In this document: piece by piece, positions 46,326-55,341 of the stretch | Layout: every line of letters starts with the position of its first letter | Position numbering within the stretch: the stretch's first letter is position 1 | Source of the DNA: CAVVST01 sp963750995 | Lineage (GTDB): Bacteria > Acidobacteriota > Vicinamibacteria > Vicinamibacterales > UBA2999 | Direction of reading: 5' to 3' | DNA length: 64,000 nt | NCBI GenBank assembly: GCA_963750995.1 | Contig: CAVVST010000005.1 | Location: forward strand, 682,001-746,000 | Notes under the pieces: model-generated | Database searches by the model: none | Seen by the model: only the letters and a program-made list of their open reading frames with translations | Told to the model about the DNA's origin: nothing | Program-made: the position numbers and the translations under genes

Positions 46326-47228
46326 TCAGTCGCGGGGCGCGCGAACGGGCATCTGCGGACCGCCGATGGTCGGCTCCCGTTGCCGCCACAAGTAATCGAA
46401 CGTCGTGTCAACGTGCACGAGAACACGCTCCGGTGTCTGGTTATAGTCCTTGAAGTCCGCCATCGTGACTTCCTTGCGGATCTCCGTCAGCGTCTTGCCG
46501 GCGACGATGCGTTCGAGCACACGATCGCGCATCGCCAGCAGGTAGCGGTGAAAATCGAGAAACGCCTGCTGCGTCGTCGTCGATCGATCGTGTCCCTCGA
46601 GCACAATCTTCACGTCGGGCAGGTAGGCCAGCGTCCGCAGTGCTTTCAGCGCGTTGTTGATCTCGAGGTCCCTGAAGTCGGGCAGGATGTTCTTGCCGCG
46701 CGCGAAGTCGGGCGCGAAAAGCACGCCCTCGGACGGGATGTACACGTAAATCATGTTGTCGCTGTGCGTCGGGCCGAGGTGGAGGAGCTCGACGTGCATC
46801 CCGCCCAGCTCGATCACCATCGAGTTCTCGAACATGACCTGCGGCACGATCGCCCTGCGCTTTTCGCGGACGATATGGGGTTTGAGGTTCACATGGCCGA
46901 CGCCGATGGCCGTGTCGGCGAAGACCTGGGTGTCGCAGATGTGGCCCTGGTGGTCGTGGCTCATCACCACGTACTTGACGGGCACCTTGAAGCGCGTCCG
47001 CAGCTCGATCTTGAGCCACTCCATGTTGTCGCAGTCGCCGTCGACGAGGATGATTCCCTCGGGCGTCACGACGAACATGTGGTTCATGCTGGTGCCGAAC
47101 CGGTAGACGTGCTCGGTCAGCTGATTGATCTGCCGCTCGTTGGTCCACTTGGTCTGGCCGGAGGCGGCGCCGGCCGACGCCACAAGGACCCAAATGCCCA
47201 GCACCGCCACGCTACGAAATCTGACCAT
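46326..47228 (-). CDS. Secreted metallo-beta-lactamase-fold protein with altered zinc motif
   Basis: A signal peptide (VRFRSVAVLGIWVLVASAGA) precedes an MBL fold: HMFVVTPEGIILVDGD, the metal loop YVVMSHDHQGHICD, HLGPTHSDNMIYVYIPSEGV, LFAPDFARG and VLEGHDRS. The loop reads His91-X-His93-X-Gly95-His96 where most members have HXHXDH, so the second-site Asp is Gly. His155, Asp174 and His213 remain. The 300-residue protein may bind one metal or act on a different substrate. A GGAGG site six bases upstream supports the ATG at 47228. It is divergent from the TonB receptor gene. Confidence 0.82.
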   Translation of the reverse strand: MVRFRSVAVLGIWVLVASAGAASGQTKWTNERQINQLTEHVYRFGTSMNHMFVVTPEGIILVDGDCDNMEWLKIELRTRFKVPVKYVVMSHDHQGHICDTQVFADTAIGVGHVNLKPHIVREKRRAIVPQVMFENSMVIELGGMHVELLHLGPTHSDNMIYVYIPSEGVLFAPDFARGKNILPDFRDLEINNALKALRTLAYLPDVKIVLEGHDRSTTTQQAFLDFHRYLLAMRDRVLERIVAGKTLTEIRKEVTMADFKDYNQTPERVLVHVDTTFDYLWRQREPTIGGPQMPVRAPRD

Positions 47229-47278
47229 CGCTGACCTCCACGGTCGTTTGAGATGATAGCCCCGCCACACGCCGCGGA

Positions 47279-47308
47279 TTGACGGATAATGTCGCCTTCG
47301 GCTACTTT
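47279..47308 (+). promoter_or_regulatory. Candidate promoter of the TonB receptor gene
   Basis: TTGACG (47279-47284) and TACTTT (47303-47308) are 18 bases apart in the 118-bp divergent gap; a GGGAG site lies just before the ATG at 47347. The -35 is near consensus and the -10 moderate. No promoter for the minus-strand MBL gene stands out. Confidence 0.45.
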
Positions 47309-47346
47309 TCGCCGGTTCTACCTGACAAACCCACTGGGAGTGTGTA

Positions 47347-50300
47347 ATGAAGCGGATTCTGCGGGTTTTCTCGCTTTGCGCCCTGGTCATGTTCCTTACG
47401 AGCGCGATCGCCTACGCACAGGCGACCGCACAACTGAGCGGGCAGGGTGACGGATGACAGCGGCGGCGTGCTGCCAGGCGTCTCCGTCACCGTCGATTCA
47501 GACTGATACGGGTTTCACACGGACCACCGTGACCGACGATGGCGGGACGTGTACGTTCTGCCGAACCTGCCGCTCGGGCCGTACCGGCTCGAGGTGATGC
47601 TGGCGGGCTTCCGCGACCTACGCCCAGACCGGTATCGTCCTGCAGGTAGCCGCGACGCCGGCGATCAACGTCACCCTTGGACTGGGCGAGCTGGCTGAGA
47701 CGGTTACCGTCGAGGCGGCCGCGCCGCTGGTGGACACGCAGAGCGCAGGCATCAGCGAAGTCGTCGAGCAGGAACGCATCGTCGAACTGCCGCTGCAGGG
47801 CCGCCAGGTCACCGACCTCATCTGCCTGACGGGCGCCGCGGTGGATATGGGGCGGCCGAACAACCGCAGCTTCCAGGGTGGCGTGAACATCTCCGTCGCC
47901 GGCGGGCTGGCGTTTGGTGTGTCGTATCTACTGGACGGCGCGCTGCACAACGACCCCCAGAACGCGGCCGGTCTCGCGCTGCCGTTCCCTGACGCGGTGC
48001 AGGAGTTCCGAGTCACCACGAGCGGCACTAACGCCGAGAACGGCGTGCGATCCGGCGCCTCGGTGAGCGCGGTCACGAAGTCGGGCACCAACCGGTTCTC
48101 CGGCAACGCCTTCGAGTTCTACCGCGATGCGAAATTCAACGCGATCAGCCGCTTTCGCGCCCATCGGCCCCGACGGCGAAGCAGATGGACGACGGCCTGA
48201 CGCGGCACCAGTTTGGCGGCACGTTCGGAGGGCCGATCAAGCGCGACCGCATGTTCTTCTTCGGCGCCTACCAGCAGACCGAGACCACCCAGCAGCCGGC
48301 ATCACTCCTGGCGCGGGTTCCCACGGCTCAGATGCTCGCCGGGGACTTCACCACGTTTGCCTCGGCCGCCTGCCAGGGCGGTGCCGCGGTGACACTGCGG
48401 GCGCCGTTCGTCGGCAACCGCATCAGTCCGGCGGCGTTCAGCCCGGCCGCGTTGAACCTCGCCGGGCGCCTGCCGAAGACAACGGATCCATGCGGAGAGA
48501 CGCTCTATTCGATTCCGCTCGACCGATCCGAAGGACAGTTTGTTGGCCGCGTCGATTTCCAGCTCTAGTGCCAACCATTCGATCTTCGGCCGCTACATGG
48601 CGACAACCGATGACACCTTGGCGGCGTTATGCGCGTACGAACAACCCGCTGACGACGACGGAGCCCGCGCTCGACAACATGCAGCAGGCGCTGACTACTC
48701 GGCGATACCCAGGTGTTCGGCACGAACGCGGTCAATTCGATTCGGTTTGCCTATACCGACACCAACGTCGATCGGCGGAACGAGTTCTTCGATCCCTCCG
48801 ATCTGGGCGCGAAGGCCTACAGCTACGTTCCCGACCAGATGACGCTGAACGTGACGGGCGGATTCGGTATCGGCGCGTCAACCGCGGCGAAGGGCATCGC
48901 GCGAGAACCAGACCTATGCGTTGAACGACGACCTGTCGCTTGTCAAGGGGAGCCACCAGCTCGGCATGGGCTCAGCGTGGCGTACTGGAAGGTTGATCAG
49001 CAGACGTGGGCCCGAGGGTCCGGCCAGTGGACCTTCACGGGCCAGGCGACCGGCCTTGGCATGGCGGATTTCCTCGTGGGACGGATTGCGGTGCTCGACC
49101 ATTCGGGTCTGACCGGCATTACGTTCGACCAGCGCTATCTCGGCGTCGTACCTGCAGGACACCTGGCGCCGAATGAAAAATCACCATCAATGCGCGGCGT
49201 GCGCTGGGAGCCGTTCTTCAGCCAGAACCTGCTGCGCGGCGCGATCACGCGGTTCGACCGGGAGGACTTCGCCGCCAACGTCATCACCACGCAGTTCAGG
49301 AACGCGCCGGCCGGCCTGATCTATCCCGGCGATCCCGGCTTCCCCAACGGTGCGACCGGACTGAAGACGAAGTGGATGAACTTCGCGCCGCGCGCCGGCA
49401 TCGGCTGGGACGTGCACGGCAACGGCCGCCTCGCGATCAGGTCGTCCTACGGCCTCTCGTACGACTACCCAACCGGCGAGTTCATGTCGAACCCGGCGGC
49501 CGCGCCGCCCTACGGCAACCGCGTCCGGCTGACCGATCCTCCCGGCTGGCTTTGACGATCCGTACGGCCATCTGCCGGGCGGCGATCCGCATCCGATCGT
49601 GACCGGGCCCGACACAGAGTTCCCACTGTCGGGACGTTTGCGTCCATCGATCCGGCCCTCAACGCGCCGCGCATCCAGTCGTGGAACGTCACGGTCGAAC
49701 AGCAGCTCGGAACGAACTGGCAGGCGTCGGCGAGCTACCTGGGCCGCTACTCCGATCGGCTCTGGGGTTTCCAGGCAGTGAACTACGGCGTGTTCATGGG
49801 GCTGGGGCCGTGCACTATCAACGGTGTCGCGTTCGCGGTCTGCTCGACCAACGGCAATCTGCAGCAGCGCCGTGTGCTCTCGCTCTCGAACGAGAACCCG
49901 AGGTCTGCCGGGCTGATCGGCATCCTCGACGAGTACACGAATGACGGTGATCAGAGCTATCGCGGCATGCGGCTGTCGGTCCAGCGGCGCGCGGCGGCCG
50001 GACTCAGCCTCAGCGCGAACTACACGCTGTCGCGCTGCTTCGGGACCGAAATGGGCACCGCGCCCAGTTCGGCGCGACTTATACGGATCCGACCAATCCC
50101 GACAACGACCGCGGGTATTGCGATCAGGATCGCACGCACATCGGCAACGCCATCTCGGGATCGAGACGCCGCAATTCAGCAACGACGATGCTCCGGACGA
50201 TCGCGTCGAACTGGGGCGTGTCCGCGATCATAACCGCCCGCTCCGGCACTCCGCTCAGCGTGACCACCGGCGTCGACACCGCGTTCAGCGGGATCAGCAA

Positions 50301-50666
50301 CCAGCGCGCGAACCAGGTCTCGGACGATGTCTACGGGGACCGGAGGAAGATGCGCAGGGACGGCTGATCGAACTACCTGAATCGCGCGGCGTTCGCCTCG
50401 CCGGCGCCGGGCACGGTCGGCACCAGCCCGCGCAACGGCTTCGTCGGGCCGAGCTACTGGAACGGCGTCAATCTGGCGCTGCGACGGCTGATCGGGCTCG
50501 GGGGCACGCAGAACCTCGAACTGCGCATCGAGTCCTTCAATCTGTTCAACAGCTTCAGCTGGGGCACGCCGACGACGAACCTGGGCTCGGGACAGTTCGG
50601 CCGCATCACCGCGCCAGGCAGGGCGACCCGCGCATCATGCAGTTCGCGGTGAAGTACGGATTCTAG
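47347..50666 (+). CDS. Oar-like TonB-dependent receptor with carboxypeptidase-regulatory domain (heavily frameshifted)
   Basis: A signal peptide (LRVFSLCALVMFLTSAIAYA) leads into a regulatory domain (DDSGGVLPGVSVTV, LPNLPLGPYRLEVMLAGF). A plug follows (VDTQSAGISEVVEQERIVEL, GVSYLLDGALHNDPQNAAGL, SGASVSAVTKSGTNRFSGNA), then barrel fragments such as HQFGGTFGGPIKRDRMFFFG, NFAPRAGIGWDVHGNGRLAI and LSLSANYTLSRCFG. It ends in RIMQFAVKYGF with the aromatic C-terminus. At least ten frame changes break it, some by insertion and some by deletion. The pieces together fit about 1,100 residues, normal for Oar-like receptors. It is either a true pseudogene or a poorly sequenced gene. It would import a bulky ligand, probably oligosaccharide or peptide. 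Confidence 0.8.
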
Positions 50667-50670
50667 ACAG

Positions 50671-50699
50671 TGAAAGTGGAAAGTGAAAAGTTGAAAGTA
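50671..50699. repeat. Purine-rich 7-8-base tandem repeat after the TonB receptor stop
   Basis: Units TGAAAGTGG, AAAGTGAA, AAGTTGAAAGTA follow one another directly after the stop at 50666. The same motif on the other strand occupies the 3' end of hspR (18825-18870). Both copies sit immediately at gene ends, which suggests a dispersed element or a slippage-prone sequence. Confidence 0.5.
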
Positions 50700-50789
50700 G
50701 GCGTCAACGGGCCGTGAGCACGAGACCCGGAGCAGGGTGCTCTCTGACTCTGCGTCTCTGTGGCCTGCCCATGACAAAGGAGGACTGAC

Positions 50790-51603
50790 GTGAAACGACT
50801 GCTCTTGTCTTCATGGCGATCGCGAGTGTCGGCCTGCGGCGCATTACGCACAGGAGGAGCGGGTGCGGCACATCGCACCCGCAAATCCGGTCGTTGCCGA
50901 CAAGGACGTCAACAGCCAGCCGATTCCCCGGCTTCGCCGACGGCACCATCGACATCACCGGACCGTGGTTCGGCGGCGGCTCGAATGGCGACATCGAGCG
51001 TGAGGGCGGCCTGAAAGCCGGGCGAGCTGCCGTTGCTCCCGTGGGCGCGCGAGACTGAGGGAAAAGCGGCTGCCCAAGGATGAGCCGTACACGGCGTGCC
51101 TGCCGATGGGCGTGCCGCGCATCAATCCGTATCCGTGGAAGTTCGCGATGAGCTACACAGCCAAAGGGTTGACCCACATCTATCAGCTCCATGAAACCGG
51201 GGATGCCGGCGCGCACCGCGTCATCTACATGGACGGCAGCGAAGCACCCGAAGACCCGATCCCGACATGGTGGGGCCACTCGATCGGCCGCTTCGAGAAG
51301 GACACGCTGGTGATCGACACGATCGGCTATAACGACAAATTCTGGTTCGACAGCCGCGGCACACCGCACAGCGAAAAGCTGCACACCATCGAGCGCTGGA
51401 CCCGCATCAACTTCGGCCGCATGACGCACCAGTTCACGATCGACGATCCGGGCGCGTTCTCGAGAACCGTGACGCTGAACTTCACGGCCAGCCTGATTCG
51501 TCCGGGGCTGAAGGACGGCGACGACCTGCTCGAGTTCATCTGCCTCGAAGACAATCAGTACGGCGCCGCCGCGGGGATCCAGGGCGTCGGGTCTGGCCGA
51601 TAG
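50790..51603 (+). CDS. Secreted protein of unknown function (frameshifted)
   Basis: A strong AAAGGAGG site precedes the GTG at 50790. Reading across frames gives a signal peptide, then EERVRHIAPANPVVADKDVN, LADGTIDITGPWFGGGSNGD, ELPLLPWARETE and the long continuous part MGVPRINPYPWKFAMSYTAK to GVGSGR. Frame changes near 50940 and 51025, with others at the start, are repaired mostly by removing a base. The family is frequent in Acidobacteria beside DUF6152 and PQQ propeller genes; I do not know a function. It lies 12 bp upstream of the DUF6152 gene in a probable operon. Confidence 0.65.
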
Positions 51604-51614
51604 GGGGCTGTTCC

Positions 51615-52037
51615 ATGAAATCGAGACTGGGAATCGTTGCTGCCGCGCTCGGCCTGCTGTGCACCGCGCCGGCGCTCGCGCATCACGGGTTCGACACCGA
51701 GTACGACGCAAAGAAGAAGGTGAAGCTGGAAGGTGTGGTCAAGCAGGTGGCGTGGACGAACCCGCACATGCGCGTCTACATCGACGTCACCGGTCCGGAC
51801 GGCAAGGTCGTGAACTGGAACCTCGAGCTGACCAGCCCGAACCGGATCCGCCGGCAGGGATGGGGACCAAACGACCTGCTCCCGGGCGAGAAGGTCGTGT
51901 TCGAAGGCTACGGCGGCAAGGTCGTGGAAAGCCGTGGATCGCTGCTCTCGATTCGCAAGGCCGGCTCGAATGTCTACCTGTTCGAGGAAGGCAAGGAAGA
52001 AGCCGAAGCCGAGGGGCGGCCAGACCCGTCGCGATGA
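51615..52037 (+). CDS. DUF6152-family secreted protein
   Basis: The 140-residue product has a signal peptide (IVAAALGLLCTAPALAHHGF) with a conserved HH after cleavage. It then reads FDTEYDAKKKVKLEGVVKQV, WTNPHMRVYIDV and WNLELTSPNRIRRQGWGPND, the pattern of DUF6152. A charged Glu-rich tail ends it. Family members sit beside PQQ propellers in many Acidobacteria and have an OB-like sequence pattern; function is unknown. The stop overlaps the next gene's ATG (ATGA). Confidence 0.8.
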   Translation: MKSRLGIVAAALGLLCTAPALAHHGFDTEYDAKKKVKLEGVVKQVAWTNPHMRVYIDVTGPDGKVVNWNLELTSPNRIRRQGWGPNDLLPGEKVVFEGYGGKVVESRGSLLSIRKAGSNVYLFEEGKEEAEAEGRPDPSR

Positions 52038-53281
52038 TCCGCTTCGCCGTCGCCGGCATCCTGCTGATCGCATGCGCAGCGGTGCCGCGCGGACAAACCG
52101 CAGGGGCGCAAGGCGCGACGGACTGGCCGCAGTGGCGCGGTCCGTCGCGATCCGCCGTCTCGCCGGAAACGGGGCTGCTGCGATCCTGGCCGGCCGCCGG
52201 GCCGCCGCGCGCGTGGACCGCGTCGAATCTCGGCGCCGGGTTCGGATCGATCGCCGTGAGCCGCGACCGCATCTTCGTCCAGGGGATGCGGAACTCTCAG
52301 AGCGTCGTGTCCGCCCTCAACCGCGCCGACGGAATGCTGGTCTGGACAAAGCCGATCGGCCGCGCCGGTGACAACGACCGTGGACCGGGCCCACGCGGGA
52401 CGCCGACGGTGGACGGCGACCGCATGTATGTCCTCACCGAAAATGGCGACCTGGCGTCACTGCGCGTCCAGGACGGCGGCATCGTCTGGCAACGGAACAT
52501 CCTCCAGGAATTCGGCGGCCGCAACATCGACTGGCTGATCAGCGAGTCACCCCTCATCGACGGCAACAACGTCATCATCTCGCCCGGCGGCCGCAGCGCC
52601 GGGATGGCTGCACTCGACAAGATGACGGGCAAGACTGTCTGGGTCAGCAAGGAACTGAGCGACCGCGCGGGCTACTCTTCCCCGATCGTCGCCGACGTGC
52701 AGGGCGTCCGCACCATCATGACCCTCACCGGTGAGGCGGGCATCGGCGTGCGCGCGTCGGACGGCAAGCTGATGTGGCGCCATCCGGCCGTGTCCAATAG
52801 CACCGCCAACATCGCGACACCCGTTTTCTTCGACAACAAGGTGTTCTACAGCTCCGACTACGGCACAGGCGGCGCGCTGCTGGCGCTGCGGGCGCAGAAC
52901 GGCGAAGTGCGCGCGCAGGAGGTGTATTTCACGCGCGACATGCAGAACCATCACGGCGGCCTGGTCGTCGTCAACGGCTACCTTTATGGCTTCCACAACG
53001 CGATCCTTACGTGCCTGGAATTTGCCACCGGCAAGGTGATGTGGCGAAACCGGAGCGTCGGCAAGGGATCGGTCGCCTACGCTGATGGGTCGCTGTACCT
53101 CCTGAGCGAGAACAACGTCGTCGGCCTGGCTGACGCGTCGCCGGCCGGGTATCGCGAGACCGGGCGGTTTCGCATTCCCGAACAAGGCTGGCCCTCGTGG
53201 GCGCATCCTGTCGTCAGCGGCGGGCGCCTGTACATCCGCGATCAGGGTATCCTTACGGCCTACAACATCCGGGCGAATTAG
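52034..53281 (+). CDS. Secreted PQQ/BamB-type beta-propeller protein
   Basis: The 415-residue protein has a signal peptide (IRFAVAGILLIACAAVPRGQ), then TDWPQWRGPSRSAVSPETGL and blades with the tryptophan-docking PQQ pattern: ALNRADGMLVWTKP, SLRVQDGGIVWQRN, ALDKMTGKTVWVSKELSDRA and LEFATGKVMWRNRS. The QWRGP opening is typical of a non-enzymatic or uncharacterised PQQ-like group. It is coupled to DUF6152 by an ATGA overlap. A REP-like element starts at its stop codon. Whether PQQ binds is not known. Confidence 0.8.
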   Translation: MIRFAVAGILLIACAAVPRGQTAGAQGATDWPQWRGPSRSAVSPETGLLRSWPAAGPPRAWTASNLGAGFGSIAVSRDRIFVQGMRNSQSVVSALNRADGMLVWTKPIGRAGDNDRGPGPRGTPTVDGDRMYVLTENGDLASLRVQDGGIVWQRNILQEFGGRNIDWLISESPLIDGNNVIISPGGRSAGMAALDKMTGKTVWVSKELSDRAGYSSPIVADVQGVRTIMTLTGEAGIGVRASDGKLMWRHPAVSNSTANIATPVFFDNKVFYSSDYGTGGALLALRAQNGEVRAQEVYFTRDMQNHHGGLVVVNGYLYGFHNAILTCLEFATGKVMWRNRSVGKGSVAYADGSLYLLSENNVVGLADASPAGYRETGRFRIPEQGWPSWAHPVVSGGRLYIRDQGILTAYNIRAN

Positions 53282-53339
53282 GTCCGGCTGAAGCCGGACG
53301 CTACGAAATTCGAGCGTAGTATCCGCCTTCAGGCGGACC
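53281..53339. repeat. REP-like element, family B
   Basis: Two small palindromes, GTCCGGCTGAAGCCGGAC (53282-53299) and TCCGCCTTCAGGCGGA (53322-53337), are joined by CTACG and CGTAG in inverse orientation, forming a larger stem. The same layout is seen at 36418-36491, and its right half at 43920. It fills the gap between two PQQ propeller genes. Confidence 0.75.
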
Positions 53340-53355
53340 TCACAAGGAGATTCGC

Positions 53356-54588
53356 ATGCGGCGTGGAATCATCATCCTCATTCTGGTAGCGGGCGTGACG
53401 GCGGCAACTCAGGCGCGGCAGGCCGGCACTGATGTTACGCAGTGGCGCGGCGCCAACCGCGACGGCGTCGTGACCGGTTTTACGGCGCCCGGATCATGGC
53501 CGGCGCAACTGACGCAGCGATGGAAGGCGGACGTCGGTCTCGGCTACGCCACGCCCCTCGTCGTCGGCAACAGGGTCTACGTCTTCTCGCGCCAGGGCGA
53601 TGACGAGGTGATGAGCGCGCTCGACGCGGCGAGCGGGAAGGTGCTGTGGCGAACCGCCTACCCGGCGCCCTTCGAGATGAACAGCGCGGCCAAGGTCCAC
53701 GGCCCCGGACCGAAATCCACCCCGATCTTCTCGAATGGCCGGCTGTTCTCGATCGGGATGACAGGCGCCGTGACCGCCTTCGATGCCGCGAGCGGCAAGC
53801 AGATATGGCAGAAGCCGGCGATGATGCCGGTCCCGATGTACACGAGTCACGCGTTTTCACCCGTGATCGAGGGCAACACCGTCATCTTCCACGTCGGCGG
53901 ACACAACAAGGGCGCGCTCACGGCGTACGACGTGAACACCGGGCAGGTGAGATGGGAATGGACCGGGGACGGGCCGGGCTACGGCTCGCCGATCGTCGCC
54001 GACTTCGGCGGGGTGCGACAACTGGTCACCATCACGCAGGGGAAGCTGGTCGGCGTCAACGCCGCGACCGGCGCGCTGCTCTGGGAGCAGGCGCTCGTCA
54101 GCCCGAACTTCACCAACTCGATCACTCCCGTGCGGCACGGAAACACGGTCGTCGTCTGGGGACACGGTGGGCCGATGACGGCGTTCACGATCGGACGGAA
54201 CGGCAACCAGTGGACCTCCACGACCGCGTGGGAAGCACCGGATCTCCCCGGCCGCATGAGTAACTCCGTCCTGGATGGCGACGTGATGTACGGCCTTACC
54301 AGCCGGAACATGGGTCAGTACTACGTCGTGGACGCGACGAGCGGGAAAACCCTGTGGAGCTCCGAGCCCCGCCAGGCGGCGCAGGCCGCGCTGGTACGCG
54401 CCGGCAACACCCTGCTGTCGCTTGAAAACGACAGCGAGCTGGTCGTCTTCAGGACCAGCCGCACCGGCCTCGAGGAGCTTCGCCGCTACAAGGTCGGCGA
54501 CGGCGAAACCTGGGCCCAGCCGGCTGTTTCCGGCAACCGCATTTTTGTCAAGGACGTCTCGACGTTGACGCTCTGGACGCTCAACTGA
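53356..54588 (+). CDS. Secreted PQQ/BamB-type beta-propeller protein
   Basis: The 410-residue product begins with a signal peptide (RRGIIILILVAGVTAATQAR), then TQWRGANRDGVVTGFTAPGS, matching the opening of the preceding propeller. Its blades are ALDAASGKVLWRTAYP, AFDAASGKQIWQKPAM, AYDVNTGQVRWEWTGD, GVNAATGALLWEQALV and VVDATSGKTLWSSEPR. It is a likely paralog of the 52034 gene, separated by a REP element. An AAGGAG site precedes the ATG. It has no cytochrome motif; function unknown. Confidence 0.82.
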   Translation: MRRGIIILILVAGVTAATQARQAGTDVTQWRGANRDGVVTGFTAPGSWPAQLTQRWKADVGLGYATPLVVGNRVYVFSRQGDDEVMSALDAASGKVLWRTAYPAPFEMNSAAKVHGPGPKSTPIFSNGRLFSIGMTGAVTAFDAASGKQIWQKPAMMPVPMYTSHAFSPVIEGNTVIFHVGGHNKGALTAYDVNTGQVRWEWTGDGPGYGSPIVADFGGVRQLVTITQGKLVGVNAATGALLWEQALVSPNFTNSITPVRHGNTVVVWGHGGPMTAFTIGRNGNQWTSTTAWEAPDLPGRMSNSVLDGDVMYGLTSRNMGQYYVVDATSGKTLWSSEPRQAAQAALVRAGNTLLSLENDSELVVFRTSRTGLEELRRYKVGDGETWAQPAVSGNRIFVKDVSTLTLWTLN

Positions 54589-54641
54589 CGATGCCCCGTT
54601 CACGATCGAGCCATTCTTGTAGATACTAGAGGTGGCTCCCC

Positions 54642-55262
54642 ATGCCACCTCGTCCCATCCTTCTCGTCGTGGAGGATGACTGGACGCTGCGCGAGCTTTA
54701 TCGCCTGGCGCTCAGTCTGTCCGATTTCACCGTGCATGCGTGCGAAGACGGCGTGCAGGCGATCCGCTATCTCGATCAGGAAAACCCGGACCTGGTTGTC
54801 CTGAACCTGCCGCGCGTCCCGGGCACGATGGTGTACGACGAACTGCGCGCGCGCAGCCAGACTGGCAGCGTTCCGCCTGTGATCGTGGTCACCGGTTTGT
54901 ACCAAGTGCCCTATCTCCCTGGCGCGACGGTCCTTCGTAAACCGGTGTCGGCCGAATCGCTGAGACGAACCATCGTCCGGGTACTCGAGCGCCGCCGGCG
55001 CGAATGGCTCTTCGTGTCGGGCTCCAACTCGATCCGGCTCGTCCGTATCGAAGAGGGCGGCGAGCGCGTTCTCCTGATGGTCAGCGGACCCGGGAGTGCC
55101 ACCAGGATCCACCAGGACGGCGACCCGCAGAGCGGCCTACGCCGTCAGCTGGCGATCGAACAGGAACTCGTCGCTCAAGGGTATCGCCTGCTGCCGTTCG
55201 ATCGGCGCTCCGGTCAGGACAGGCGCTCCGCGCTGCGCGGCACCACCGAACGTCGCCGCTAG
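54642..55262 (+). CDS. Receiver-domain protein with Asn at the phospho-acceptor site
   Basis: Residues 5-112 form a CheY-like receiver: ILLVVEDDWTLRELYRLALS with the acidic pocket Glu11-Asp12-Asp13, PDLVVLNLPRVPG, VIVVTGLYQVPYL with Thr84, and VLRKPVS with Lys100. The usual phospho-acceptor Asp is Asn55, so phosphorylation at the standard residue is not expected. The C-terminal 90 residues contain no known DNA-binding motif; the end (FDRRSGQDRRSALRGTTERR) is rich in Asp-Arg-Arg. No sensor kinase is adjacent. It may be a phosphorylation-independent regulator. Confidence 0.78.
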   Translation: MPPRPILLVVEDDWTLRELYRLALSLSDFTVHACEDGVQAIRYLDQENPDLVVLNLPRVPGTMVYDELRARSQTGSVPPVIVVTGLYQVPYLPGATVLRKPVSAESLRRTIVRVLERRRREWLFVSGSNSIRLVRIEEGGERVLLMVSGPGSATRIHQDGDPQSGLRRQLAIEQELVAQGYRLLPFDRRSGQDRRSALRGTTERRR

Positions 55263-55341
55263 GCTCGACGCGGCCGCGCCGCACGCAAGCGTATAATCCG
55301 ACCGCACGCCCCATCGCCCGCCCGACCGCGGAGGACCGTCC

